DNA of 53,261 bases from an uncultured Alphaproteobacteria bacterium (GTDB taxonomy: Bacteria > Pseudomonadota > Alphaproteobacteria > Methylaequorales > Methylaequoraceae), in the NCBI GenBank assembly GCA_902536485.1, contig CACAXP010000005.1:1-53261 (forward strand), in the 5' to 3' direction. The position numbers and the translations under genes were made by a program. Position 1 is the stretch's first letter, and the number at the start of each line of letters is the position of its first letter. Below, one piece after another: positions 28,318 through 38,293 of this stretch. The notes beneath the pieces were generated by a model. That model was not told the DNA's origin and ran no database searches. It saw only the letters and a list, made by a program, of their open reading frames with translations.

Positions 28318-29340
28318 CTATTCCATTAAATCCAAAAATTTAATCTTAATTTTATCAAAATTACTATTAGCTTCAGCTAAAATTTTAGCCTCCTCAAGCC
28401 AAGACTTTAAGTCGATATCATCTATATTTGATTCTTTCAAGACTTTAATTGCTTGATTAATATTGTTTATAAGAAGCGATTCCTTTGCTAACAAAAGGGT
28501 TTTATTTAAGGATTCAAAGTTTTCAATATCTTCTTTTTTTTTTTTCTGATCAAATTTTGTAACTTTGAATGTAGAATTTATTACATTCTTAGCATAATTA
28601 AAAAATTCTTCCTTTGAACTAAATATGTTGCCAGTTTCTGAATACGTGTTATTTTCAATCTTAGTAAATAAATCATCCATATCATTATTATAGACTGAAA
28701 GATTTTTATTAATTTTTTGAATAAGATTCTCTTTTGTCTTTAAATTTTGAATATCTAGAGTTTTAAAAAAAATTAGCAGATTATTAGTTTCATAATCTCT
28801 CGAAAACAAATTTTGTAAAATTTCAATCTCGTTTCCAAAATCTTTTCTATTATTAAAGTTCTCTTGAAATATCAAAAAATTAATTAAAACTTTATTTTTT
28901 TTATAGTCTAAAAGGTGACTATCATTAGGATTAAATTCTTTAAAATTTTCAAAAGACTTACTTACACTATCAAGTTGAACAGATAATTCTTTATTTTTAG
29001 ATTCAAGATTATTTATTCTTTCTTCATAAAAATTAAGTTTTTCAGAAAAATTATTTTCTATTTTTCCAAGTTTAAGTAAATATTCATTTTTTAATTTATC
29101 CTGATCAATCTTAACAACCTCCTGTTCTACTATCTCTGTTCCTTTAAATTTATGATAAAAATTTTCTTTCAAAGGCTGATACGTAAGAAAACCCAAAGAA
29201 AAAAAAACTATAAAGATTATTAAATATTTGAAAAATATTTTAGTTAGCCCAGTTTTTTTTTTAAAGTCACTTTTATCTAAATCAATAAATTCCCCCTTTT
29301 TTGGGTTTTCTTTTTTTTTATCAACCAATTTTTTTTCCAA
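28318..29340 (-). CDS. Alphaproteobacterial mitofilin/Mic60-like protein (COG4223-type)
   Basis: N-terminal TM, long coiled coil, C-terminal LLAKESLLINNINQAIKVLKESNIDDIDLKSWLEEAKILAEANSNFDKI resembling the mitofilin signature; between hemD and hemY. Confidence 0.7.
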   Translation of the reverse strand: MEKKLVDKKKENPKKGEFIDLDKSDFKKKTGLTKIFFKYLIIFIVFFSLGFLTYQPLKENFYHKFKGTEIVEQEVVKIDQDKLKNEYLLKLGKIENNFSEKLNFYEERINNLESKNKELSVQLDSVSKSFENFKEFNPNDSHLLDYKKNKVLINFLIFQENFNNRKDFGNEIEILQNLFSRDYETNNLLIFFKTLDIQNLKTKENLIQKINKNLSVYNNDMDDLFTKIENNTYSETGNIFSSKEEFFNYAKNVINSTFKVTKFDQKKKKEDIENFESLNKTLLLAKESLLINNINQAIKVLKESNIDDIDLKSWLEEAKILAEANSNFDKIKIKFLDLME

Positions 29341-30049
29341 GTAAAAATTTTTCTTTAATTAACTCTATCATTTTTTTTTGATTTGGTTTTTTTGCAACAT
29401 ATATTGATAACTTACCTAATTTATTTATTTCTTCTTTTACTTTATTGCTAATTACAACAAATAGCTTGTTATCACAAAATTTTATTAAATCCAGTTTTTG
29501 AATTTGTTTAACAAAGGACCTTGCGGTCAAAGGAGAATAAAAAGCAATCATACTTTTTTTTTCGTTCTTCATAAATAATATTAGTTTATAACTATTACTA
29601 CAAATCATTTTTGATGAATAACATTTAATAGCAAAATATCTACACCCAAGATCTAAAAAAAAATTTCTAATTTTAAGATTATAGTTCTGATAAGTAGGAT
29701 GAATAATAATATCTCCTTTTCTAAGCTGTTTTTTTGAAAGTATTAGAAGTTTTTCTAAATTTTCATCAGCATTAATTATATTTTGAAAACCTTTTTTTTG
29801 TAAAATAATTTTTGTCTCACCTCCAACAGAAAAAACTGCGTTGTATCTAAATTGTCTATCGAATCTAAAAAAATTTGCCGCGTTCTTACTTGTAAACATA
29901 AGATAATCAGTTTTAGAGATTTTAAATTCTTGATAATCAAATTTATTTATTTCTAAAAAAGGTAAAATGACTGTTTCAATTCCTATCTTACTCAAAGTTT
30001 TTGAGGTTATTATTGAATCGTCAATTGGTCGAGTCAGAAGAATTTTCAC
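29321..30049 (-). CDS. hemD: Uroporphyrinogen-III synthase
   Basis: ILLTRPIDDSIITSKTLSKIGIETVILPFLEI, LMFTSKNAANFF, IAFYSPLTARSF; directly after hemC. Confidence 0.88.
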   Translation of the reverse strand: MKILLTRPIDDSIITSKTLSKIGIETVILPFLEINKFDYQEFKISKTDYLMFTSKNAANFFRFDRQFRYNAVFSVGGETKIILQKKGFQNIINADENLEKLLILSKKQLRKGDIIIHPTYQNYNLKIRNFFLDLGCRYFAIKCYSSKMICSNSYKLILFMKNEKKSMIAFYSPLTARSFVKQIQKLDLIKFCDNKLFVVISNKVKEEINKLGKLSIYVAKKPNQKKMIELIKEKFLLGKKIG

Positions 30050-30050
30050 A

Positions 30051-30962
30051 CTAAAGCATTTTTTTTATTTTTTTTCCTAAATTAAAACTCATATTACAAT
30101 AATTATCTGTGTCAAAATAGGTTTTATCTTTAATAAACTTTTTTCCATCTGAAGAAGCTGCCATATAATGAAATAATATTTTTGATTTGGTCTTGAGATC
30201 TAGACGGGCTAAAGCACCTATTGGCGTTTTACATGATCCATCAAGAGCTGACAAAAAGTTCCTTTCACACTCAGACTCAATTAATGTTTTTTGATCATTT
30301 AGTCTTTTTAGTAAGCTTAAGAGATTATCATTTTTTCTAACAACAATAGCAATTACACCTTGACCTGGAGAAGGAATCATTTTTTTAATATCAATTTTTT
30401 CATAATGATCTTTAATTTTTAATCTTTTTAACCCGGCATATGCAAGAATTATTGCATCAAATCTTCCATTTTTTAATTTATTAATTCTAGTTTCAATATT
30501 TCCTCGAATTTCTTTTAATTCTATATCTGGTCTTAGTTTTTTTAGTTGGACTGCCCTTCGAATCGAAGAAGTTCCTACTACTGCATTTTTTTTTAAATCT
30601 TTTAGTTTGACTTTGTCTCTTGTCATAATGAGGTCATTAGGATTATCTCTTTTTAAAACCGCTCCAATTATCAACCCCTCAGGTAATTTTGTAGGTAGGT
30701 CTTTTAGTGAATGAACGCCAATGTCAATCTTAAAGTTTAATTGGGCTTCATCTATCTCTTTAGTAAATAAACCTTTATTACCTATGGTGGAAATCTTTTT
30801 CTCCAAAAATTTATCTCCTGAAGTTTTAAAAAGCTTTTGCTCTACTTTATTAAAAAATGTTGCACCAAAAATAATCTTTAAAGACTTGAGGAAAATATTA
30901 ACTTGAGCTTTTGCCAAGGGGCTTTGTCTTGATCCAACAATAATTCTTTTTCTATATTCCAT
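30051..30962 (-). CDS. hemC: Porphobilinogen deaminase
   Basis: IVGSRQSPLAKAQ, DIGVHSLKDLPT, VGTSSIRRAVQL, RGNIETRINKL, PSPGQGVIAI, LDGSCKTPIGA. Confidence 0.97.
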   Translation of the reverse strand: MEYRKRIIVGSRQSPLAKAQVNIFLKSLKIIFGATFFNKVEQKLFKTSGDKFLEKKISTIGNKGLFTKEIDEAQLNFKIDIGVHSLKDLPTKLPEGLIIGAVLKRDNPNDLIMTRDKVKLKDLKKNAVVGTSSIRRAVQLKKLRPDIELKEIRGNIETRINKLKNGRFDAIILAYAGLKRLKIKDHYEKIDIKKMIPSPGQGVIAIVVRKNDNLLSLLKRLNDQKTLIESECERNFLSALDGSCKTPIGALARLDLKTKSKILFHYMAASSDGKKFIKDKTYFDTDNYCNMSFNLGKKIKKML

Positions 30963-31021
30963 ATATCTTTATATACTTAATTAGTATAAAAAATAATTTT
31001 AAATATTCTAATTTTAAAATA

Positions 31022-32053
31022 ATGATTGTATTGGGAATTGAAACTAGTTGCGATGAAACGTCAGTTGCAATAGTGAAAAAAAAAAATAGATTTTTGTTGG
31101 GAGATGTTTTATCAGAAAATACTTTGTCTCAAGTAAAAAAACATAAAAAGTTTGGTGGAGTTGTACCTGAACTTGCTTCGAGAGAACACAGCAATACTAT
31201 AGATTATCTTGTTAAAAAAACCTTAAAAGAATCAGGACTTTCTTTAAGTGAAATTGATGCATTTGCTGCAACTCTTGGGCCCGGTCTACTTGGCGGACTT
31301 ATTGTCGGTTCAAACTATGCAAAAACACTAGCTCTAACCACAAAGAAACCATTTATCGCTGTTAACCATCTACAAGGACATATTTTAGTAACTAGAATGA
31401 AAAGAAAAATAAAGTTTCCTTTTCTATGTTTACTTGTTTCAGGTGGTCATACCCAGATGTTATTAGTGAGGAAATATAATGACTTTAAATTAATTGGCGA
31501 AACTCTTGATGATGCTATTGGTGAGGCTTTCGACAAAGTAGCAAAACTTATGGGATATTCATACCCTGGTGGTCCAATAATTGAAAAACTTGCTTTGAAA
31601 GCAAAAAAGAGAGTAGATTTTAATTTACCAGAACCACTTATTAATAGTAAAAATTTCAACTTTTCTTTTTCTGGGATAAAGACAGCTACCAGAAAAATTA
31701 TTGGTAATTCCTTTGATAAAAAACTAAAGTGTGAGTTGGCTAAAAACTTTCAAGATTGTGTAACAAATTGTCTAATAACAAAATGCTCGAAGGCAATAGA
31801 TTTATATAAAAAAAAAGAGAGAATTAATAGTTTTGTGCTTGCTGGTGGTGTTGCGTCCAATAAATTTATAAGAGAAAAATTTATAAACCTTTGTGCAAAA
31901 AAGTCGCTACAATTTATAGTTCCAGAACAGGACCTATGTGTTGACAATGCAACAATGATTGCGTGGGCTGCTATTGAAAGATTACAAATTAATAAAAAAG
32001 GTGATATTTTAGATTTTGAACCTAAACCAAGATGGGCTCTTGAAAAGTTATGA
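31022..32053 (+). CDS. tsaD: tRNA N6-adenosine threonylcarbamoyltransferase
   Basis: VLGIETSCDETSVAIV, GGVVPELASREHS, NHLQGHI, LVSGGHTQMLLV, GEAFDKVAKLMGYSYPGGPIIEKLA. Confidence 0.98.
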   Translation: MIVLGIETSCDETSVAIVKKKNRFLLGDVLSENTLSQVKKHKKFGGVVPELASREHSNTIDYLVKKTLKESGLSLSEIDAFAATLGPGLLGGLIVGSNYAKTLALTTKKPFIAVNHLQGHILVTRMKRKIKFPFLCLLVSGGHTQMLLVRKYNDFKLIGETLDDAIGEAFDKVAKLMGYSYPGGPIIEKLALKAKKRVDFNLPEPLINSKNFNFSFSGIKTATRKIIGNSFDKKLKCELAKNFQDCVTNCLITKCSKAIDLYKKKERINSFVLAGGVASNKFIREKFINLCAKKSLQFIVPEQDLCVDNATMIAWAAIERLQINKKGDILDFEPKPRWALEKL

Positions 32054-32973
32054 TTAAAGTGGGAATTATTGGATCTGGTAATTGGGCATTAGCACTTACA
32101 AAAATTTTAACTAACGTAAAAATTGTTGTTAAAGCAAGAAGACTTGAAGGATTAAAAAAAAAATTTGGTAATGATAATAAAGAAATATCACTTACTACTA
32201 ACTTTACAGACTTGAATGATTGCAAATTTTTATTTCTGGCTAGTCCTTCACAGACAGTCAGAGGAAATTTAAAGAAAATTCCCAAAAAAATAAATTCTAA
32301 ATTTGTTATTTGTTGTAAAGGCGTTGAAAAAGGTTCAAATAAGCTTATGCATCAAGTTCTTAAAGAACTATTTCCAAAAAATGGTTTCGCAATACTTTCT
32401 GGGCCTAATTTTGCTGCAGAAGTTATAAAAGGACTTCCCACAGCAAGCGTCTTATCTTCAAAATCTAATAAAATCCTAGATGAGGTATCTAGTGTAATTT
32501 CTAGTAAAAAGTTTAGGACATATTTTAATAACGATATTGTCGGTACACAAATTGGGGGGGCTATGAAGAATGTAATTGCTATAGCTTCAGGTGTAATAAT
32601 AGGAAGTAACTTAGGTCATAATGCTGGTGCGGCAATAATTACAAGAGGGTTGTCAGAAATAATTGATTTAGGAACGCAAATGGGTGCAAAAAAGTCAACT
32701 TTTTATGGTTTATCTGGAATTGGAGACCTAACGCTTACATGCTCATCACTTAAATCTAGAAATACCAAACTGGGTTATTTATTAGCTAAAGGTAAAAGTA
32801 AAACAAACCAACTATTCGAGGGTCTTGAATCATGCGAAAGTATATGTAAATTAGGTGATAAATTTTCTTTAGAATTACCAATATGTAACGCTGTTAAAAG
32901 AATTTTGAACGGCTATGATATCAACAAGATTGTAACCAGCCTTCTTTCCAGACCTCTACAGTTTGAAAAATGA
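32050..32973 (+). CDS. gpsA: Glycerol-3-phosphate dehydrogenase [NAD(P)+]
   Basis: VGIIGSGNWALALTKIL, LSGPNFAAEVIKGLPTA, GGAMKNVIAIASGV, SGIGDLTLTCSS. Confidence 0.96.
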   Translation: MIKVGIIGSGNWALALTKILTNVKIVVKARRLEGLKKKFGNDNKEISLTTNFTDLNDCKFLFLASPSQTVRGNLKKIPKKINSKFVICCKGVEKGSNKLMHQVLKELFPKNGFAILSGPNFAAEVIKGLPTASVLSSKSNKILDEVSSVISSKKFRTYFNNDIVGTQIGGAMKNVIAIASGVIIGSNLGHNAGAAIITRGLSEIIDLGTQMGAKKSTFYGLSGIGDLTLTCSSLKSRNTKLGYLLAKGKSKTNQLFEGLESCESICKLGDKFSLELPICNAVKRILNGYDINKIVTSLLSRPLQFEK

Positions 32974-33245
32974 AAACTTATATAATTACATGTCTTGATA
33001 AGAAGAATTCTCTCAAAAAGAGATTAGCAAACAGAGAGTTACACTTAAAGTATTTGAAAAGCTTAAAAAATAAATTAATTTTAGCAGGCCCAATTTTGAA
33101 TAGTACTAATAAACCAAAGGGAAGTGTTTTGATATTACAGTTTCAAAACAAGTTAAAGCTTAATGATTTTTTAAAAAATGATCCATATTCAAAGGCTGGT
33201 TTATTCGAAACAGTAAATATTGAAATATTTAAAAGGGTTTTTTAG
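32970..33245 (+). CDS. YciI-like protein
   Basis: 91 aa, ITCLDKKNSLKKRLANRELHLKYL...ILAGPIL...GSVLILQF...DPYSKAGLFETVNI pattern. Confidence 0.85.
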   Translation: MKTYIITCLDKKNSLKKRLANRELHLKYLKSLKNKLILAGPILNSTNKPKGSVLILQFQNKLKLNDFLKNDPYSKAGLFETVNIEIFKRVF

Positions 33246-33292
33246 TTTTTTTTCCTTAAACAAATTGTTATATTTTTGTATTGTAAGATTAC

Positions 33293-35212
33293 ATGAGTTT
33301 TGTAGATAATGAAATAAATGTTTCGTCAATGAGTATGGATAAATACAAGGCGGAATATGAAAAATCAATTAAGGAACCTGACGTTTTCTGGTCTGAAAAG
33401 GCTAGCACTCTCTCATGGATTAAAAAATTTACCAAAGTTAAAGAAAGTTCATTTAATGATAAAGTTAGCATAAAATGGTTTTCAGACGGGACTCTCAATG
33501 CTTCCTTTAATTGTGTTGATAGACATTTAAAAGATAAAGGTAATAAAACAGCTATAATATGGGAGTCTGATGATCCTAATCTTAGTAAAAAAATTTCATT
33601 TAATGAATTGCATAAATCAGTTTGTCAATTAGCTAATGGATTAAAATCTATAGGAGTAAAAAAAGGAGATAGGGTAACTATTTATCTTCCCATGATACCT
33701 GAGGCAGCCTTCGCAATGTTAGCCTGTTCAAGAATTGGTGCTATACACTCTGTGGTATTTGGAGGCTTTGCTCCAGAATCACTGAGAGACAGAATAAAAG
33801 ATTGTGAATCTTCGATAGTTATTACCGCCAATGAAGGTATCCGAGGGGGAAAGAAAATTCCTCTTCTTTCAAATGTTAAAAAAGCTATAGAAGGCCTAAA
33901 GATGGTCAAAAAAGTTATTGCTGTTAAAAGAACAGATTCAACAAATTTCTTTGACCCTGAGACAGACATTTGGTACGACGATTTAATCAAAAATCAAGAA
34001 ACTGACTGTGAAATTTCTGAACAAAATTCTGAAGATCCTCTTTTCATTTTGTACACATCGGGATCAACTGGAAAGCCAAAAGGAGTTATGCATACAACTG
34101 CTGGCTATCTACTTCATGCATCATTAACTCACAAGCAAGTATTCAATGTGCAAAAAGATGATGTCTACTGGTGTACTGCTGATGTGGGATGGGTTACTGG
34201 ACATTCGTACATCGTATATGGGCCACTTTGTAATGGAATCACCACTTTAATGTTTGAGGGAATTCCAACTTTTCCTGATGCTTCAAGATTTTGGCAAGTC
34301 ATTGACAAATTTAAAGTTAATATATTTTATACAGCCCCAACTGCAATAAGAGCATTAATGGGATTAGGTGACAAACTAGTTAAAAAATGTAACTTATCAT
34401 CCCTAAGAATTTTAGGTAGTGTTGGAGAGCCAATTAATCCTGAAGCATGGAAATGGTATCATGAGGTAGTCGGGGGAAAAAAATGTCCTGTAATTGATAC
34501 CTGGTGGCAAACTGAAACTGGAGGAATACTTATTTCGCCTATTAGTGGAACCACTCCTCTCAAACCTGGTTCAGCAACACTTCCCTTTTTTGGTGTAACT
34601 CCGTTGATAGTTGATAATGATGGCAATGAATTAGAAGGAGCTTGTGAGGGAAATTTATGTATTAAAACATCATGGCCAGGAATGATGAGAACTGTTTATA
34701 GAGACCACAAAAGGTTTAGAGAGACTTATTTTTCTTCTTTTAAAGGAAAATATTTTACAGGTGACGGGTGTAAAAGAGATGAAGATGGATACTATTGGAT
34801 TACTGGTAGAGTTGATGATGTTATAAATGTATCTGGTCATCGGTTGGGTACTGCTGAGGTGGAGAGTGCTCTTGTATTACATAAAAATGTTTCTGAAGCA
34901 GCTGTCGTTGGGTTTCCTCATGACATCAAAGGTCAAGGGATTTATGCATATGTAACTCTGATGAATGGAGAGGAGTACAATGAAAATCTAAAAAAAGAAC
35001 TTGTTTCTTGGGTTAGGTCAGTGATTGGTCCAATAGCTACACCTGACATCATACAATGGGCACCAAATCTTCCTAAGACAAGATCAGGAAAAATTATGAG
35101 AAGAATCTTAAGAAAAGTTGCTTGTGAAGAAGAAGAATCCATTGGAGATACCTCAACACTTAATGATCCAAGCGTGGTTAGTGAGCTAATAAATAACAGA
35201 GGAAAAAACTAG
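33293..35212 (+). CDS. acs: Acetyl-CoA synthetase
   Basis: [86 protein letters not shown]. Confidence 0.97.
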   Translation: MSFVDNEINVSSMSMDKYKAEYEKSIKEPDVFWSEKASTLSWIKKFTKVKESSFNDKVSIKWFSDGTLNASFNCVDRHLKDKGNKTAIIWESDDPNLSKKISFNELHKSVCQLANGLKSIGVKKGDRVTIYLPMIPEAAFAMLACSRIGAIHSVVFGGFAPESLRDRIKDCESSIVITANEGIRGGKKIPLLSNVKKAIEGLKMVKKVIAVKRTDSTNFFDPETDIWYDDLIKNQETDCEISEQNSEDPLFILYTSGSTGKPKGVMHTTAGYLLHASLTHKQVFNVQKDDVYWCTADVGWVTGHSYIVYGPLCNGITTLMFEGIPTFPDASRFWQVIDKFKVNIFYTAPTAIRALMGLGDKLVKKCNLSSLRILGSVGEPINPEAWKWYHEVVGGKKCPVIDTWWQTETGGILISPISGTTPLKPGSATLPFFGVTPLIVDNDGNELEGACEGNLCIKTSWPGMMRTVYRDHKRFRETYFSSFKGKYFTGDGCKRDEDGYYWITGRVDDVINVSGHRLGTAEVESALVLHKNVSEAAVVGFPHDIKGQGIYAYVTLMNGEEYNENLKKELVSWVRSVIGPIATPDIIQWAPNLPKTRSGKIMRRILRKVACEEEESIGDTSTLNDPSVVSELINNRGKN

Positions 35213-35343
35213 AAATCGTAACAAATTCCTTTTTTTTCCCAATCACCATATCTTGTTGGTTCAGGTCCTTTAGGGCCTCCAACCTCTTTTTTTGTGGAAG
35301 GTGACTTGCGGTTACTCTTATTTGATTTTAAAGTTTTATTCAT
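35209..35343 (-). CDS. SDHAF4-like DUF1674 protein (44 aa)
   Basis: Reverse-strand translation [44 protein letters not shown]; [23 protein letters not shown] is the DUF1674/SDHAF4 signature. Missing from track; stop overlaps acs stop. Confidence 0.92.
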   Translation of the reverse strand: MNKTLKSNKSNRKSPSTKKEVGGPKGPEPTRYGDWEKKGICYDF

Positions 35344-35386
35344 GTATGTTAATTTAATATCTGTAAACTAAAATTACTATAAATTT

Positions 35387-36667
35387 TTGACTAATTCACG
35401 AGAAATTGCCTCACTAATATTATCTAATGTCTATCAGGGAAAAAAGTTAGATTGGGCTTTAAATACAAATAAAAATCTTGCAAAACTAGATTCCAGAGAT
35501 CGTTCTTTTGTTAGCCTGCTTGTACTCACAGCCCTAAGAAGACAAGGCCAAATTGATAAAATAATTTCAAGTTTTATAAAAAAACCACTTAAAAAGAATT
35601 CTCAAGTAAATTACATTCTAAAAATCGCTCTTGCTCAGATTATGTTCATGGATACACCAGATTACTCATCGGTAAATACAGCTGTTGAAATTTCAAAAAA
35701 ATATAATCTAGAAAAACTAGTTAATGGAGTATTGAGAAATATATTAAGAGAAAAAAATACGATAAACATTGATTCTACTGAATTGAATATACCAAACTGG
35801 CTCAGAAAAAGCACAATTGACAACCTTGGAAAAGAGAAATTGTCTTTGATTTCAAAACAAATTGTTAAAGAGCCATCAATCGATATTAAAATTAAAAAAG
35901 AAATCTTTCAAAAACTTAAATGGGAAGAAATTTTAAAAGGGAAAAATATTTTTCAAGAAACAATTAGAATAGATTATAAAAGTGACATCAGTAAGCTACC
36001 TTTTTATAGTGAAGGCCATTGGTGGATACAAGGCCTTTCAGCAACTTTTCCTGTAATTTTAATTAATCACATATATAAAAATCACAAAAAAGATGAAATT
36101 TCTATACTTGATGTTGGAGCATCTCCTGGAGGGAAATCTTTTCAACTAATAGAATCCGGGTTTAAATTACAGTCGATCGAAATTTCCAATGTAAGAGTAA
36201 AAAAACTTTTAAAAAATCTAAATAGACTTAAGTATGAAACAAAAATTATTAATGATGATTTTATTACACATGAAATGGATGAAAAATTTGATTGTATTTT
36301 AATTGACGCCCCATGTTCTGCTTCCGGTCTTATTCAAAAAAAACCTGAAATGCTTGTGATTAAAAAAAATATTAATGACTTAAAGTTGAAGCAAAAATTA
36401 ATGTTAGAAAAAGCTTCTAAATTACTAAAGGATGGTGGGTACTTAATTTATTGTGTTTGTTCTATAATATCCAGTGAGGGAAATGAACAGATTAAATCAT
36501 TCCTCAAAAATTTTAAAAATTTTTCTCTCTTTAATTGTTTTAGTCCAATAGAATCATTTGGAGTGGTGAATGATGATCTGCCATATTTTTTCACAACCCC
36601 TGACCTCTCAAGCGAACATGGAGGTATTGACGGATTTTTTATTGCTTGTCTAAAAAAAAATTATTAA
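35387..36667 (+). CDS. rsmB: 16S rRNA (cytosine-5) methyltransferase RsmB/Sun
   Basis: NusB-like N-terminus; LDVGASPGGKSFQL, DFDCILIDAPCSASGLIQKKPE-type motif, LIYCVCSI; TTG start. Confidence 0.9.
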   Translation: MTNSREIASLILSNVYQGKKLDWALNTNKNLAKLDSRDRSFVSLLVLTALRRQGQIDKIISSFIKKPLKKNSQVNYILKIALAQIMFMDTPDYSSVNTAVEISKKYNLEKLVNGVLRNILREKNTINIDSTELNIPNWLRKSTIDNLGKEKLSLISKQIVKEPSIDIKIKKEIFQKLKWEEILKGKNIFQETIRIDYKSDISKLPFYSEGHWWIQGLSATFPVILINHIYKNHKKDEISILDVGASPGGKSFQLIESGFKLQSIEISNVRVKKLLKNLNRLKYETKIINDDFITHEMDEKFDCILIDAPCSASGLIQKKPEMLVIKKNINDLKLKQKLMLEKASKLLKDGGYLIYCVCSIISSEGNEQIKSFLKNFKNFSLFNCFSPIESFGVVNDDLPYFFTTPDLSSEHGGIDGFFIACLKKNY

Positions 36668-36676
36668 GAATTTAAA

Positions 36677-38290
36677 ATGTATCGACTTTTAAAAACAATT
36701 AACTCCATTTTCAAGTTTAAGAATCCATTTTATAATCTTTTTTTAGATAAAAGTGCAAACTCAAGTATAATTTTTACTCCACAAAATTTATGGATGGGAA
36801 ATTCAGATAATGGAAGAAAAATAACAGATGGCTTTTTAAGCTTTCACAATGAAACTAATACATTTAATTTAAATACTTGGAAAAAAAATAATTCAAGTAA
36901 ACTATGGAATCAAAAATTGCACAGTTTTCAGTGGGTTGATGATATTAAAAGTTTGGGAACTAATAAGGCACGTACCTTTTTAAGGAAAAATATTTTGCAA
37001 TGGATTGAGCTGCATAATCGGTGGGATCCACACAACTGGGATTTAATTATTTTATCGAAAAGAGTTTGTAACCTTCTTGGAAATATTTCTTTTTTTTACG
37101 AAACTGCAGATGAAGATTTTCAAAAAACTTTTACAAAATCCTTAAACAAGCAAGTTATACACCTGCTTAGTTCCTTAGAAGTAAAAATCGACAGTGATGA
37201 CAGAATTTTTATTCCAAAGGCAATTATACTTTCCTCTCTATGTTTTACGAATATGAAGCCAAAACTAAAGTTAGGCTTGAAAATTCTAAGTGAAATTTTG
37301 ACCTTAGAAATTCTTGACGATGGCATGCATTTTTCAAGATCTCCAAGTCAGCATCTTTTTTTTCTAAAAAATCTAATCGATATTAAAAACTATTTAGGAT
37401 TATCTGGGCGTTCCATTCCTAGAGCACTCAATGAAATAATAGCCAAAATGGGTATGATTCTCAAATTTTTCAAAATAAATAACAATGAGTTAGCAATTTT
37501 TAATGAATTTAGCCACATCTACAGCCATCAATTAAATGAAATTATAAAAAGAGCTAATACAAGATTAAAAATACCATCCAGTTTAGACCAAGCCTGCTTT
37601 AAAAGGATATCAGATAACAAACTAATTTTTATAATGGATTGCGGAAGTCCGCCCCAAAAAAAAACACACGCAGGTTCATTGTCTTTTGAGTTTTCCCATT
37701 TTGGGGAAAAACTTGTCGTAAATAGTGGTTCTCCATTTGTCAATGACAAAAAATGGATTGAGGCAATGAGATCAACAGCAGCGCATAGTACTGTAAGCAT
37801 TGATGATATAAATTCGTCAGATATTTTTTATCAGAAAGATGCTATTTCAAGAATTGCTAAAGTGTGGTCAGAGTTACTATTAGACAAAAATTTTTATTGG
37901 ATTAATTCAGCACACTCAGGCTATAAAGACATTTTTGGGATTATTCATAATAGAAAAATTCACATAGACTCTGATAAGCTTATAATTAGAGGTCAAGATT
38001 ACTTTTCAAAACCCACAAAACATTTAATTGATATACCCAAAAAAATATTTATCAGGTTTCACATCCACCCCGATGTAAGATTAAATGTAACAACCAGTAA
38101 AAAAAAGGTATTTTTACAACTTAAAAATAATATCGCTTGGGAGTTTATCTGCTCTGAAGCGAAAATTAAGCTCAAAGAAGGCATTTATTTAGGAGCAAAA
38201 AAAACCATACAAAAAAATAATCACATTCTTATTTCTGAAAATTTTGTTCCAGAAAAAAAAATTAAATGGATGTTTAGATTGATTAAATAG
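36677..38290 (+). CDS. Heparinase II/III family protein
   Basis: LHSFQWVDDI, WIELHNRWDPHNWD, FSRSPSQHLFFLKNLIDI, LSFEFSHFGEKLVVNSGSP, AMRSTAAHSTVSID. Confidence 0.9.
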   Translation: MYRLLKTINSIFKFKNPFYNLFLDKSANSSIIFTPQNLWMGNSDNGRKITDGFLSFHNETNTFNLNTWKKNNSSKLWNQKLHSFQWVDDIKSLGTNKARTFLRKNILQWIELHNRWDPHNWDLIILSKRVCNLLGNISFFYETADEDFQKTFTKSLNKQVIHLLSSLEVKIDSDDRIFIPKAIILSSLCFTNMKPKLKLGLKILSEILTLEILDDGMHFSRSPSQHLFFLKNLIDIKNYLGLSGRSIPRALNEIIAKMGMILKFFKINNNELAIFNEFSHIYSHQLNEIIKRANTRLKIPSSLDQACFKRISDNKLIFIMDCGSPPQKKTHAGSLSFEFSHFGEKLVVNSGSPFVNDKKWIEAMRSTAAHSTVSIDDINSSDIFYQKDAISRIAKVWSELLLDKNFYWINSAHSGYKDIFGIIHNRKIHIDSDKLIIRGQDYFSKPTKHLIDIPKKIFIRFHIHPDVRLNVTTSKKKVFLQLKNNIAWEFICSEAKIKLKEGIYLGAKKTIQKNNHILISENFVPEKKIKWMFRLIK

Positions 38291-38293
38291 ATT

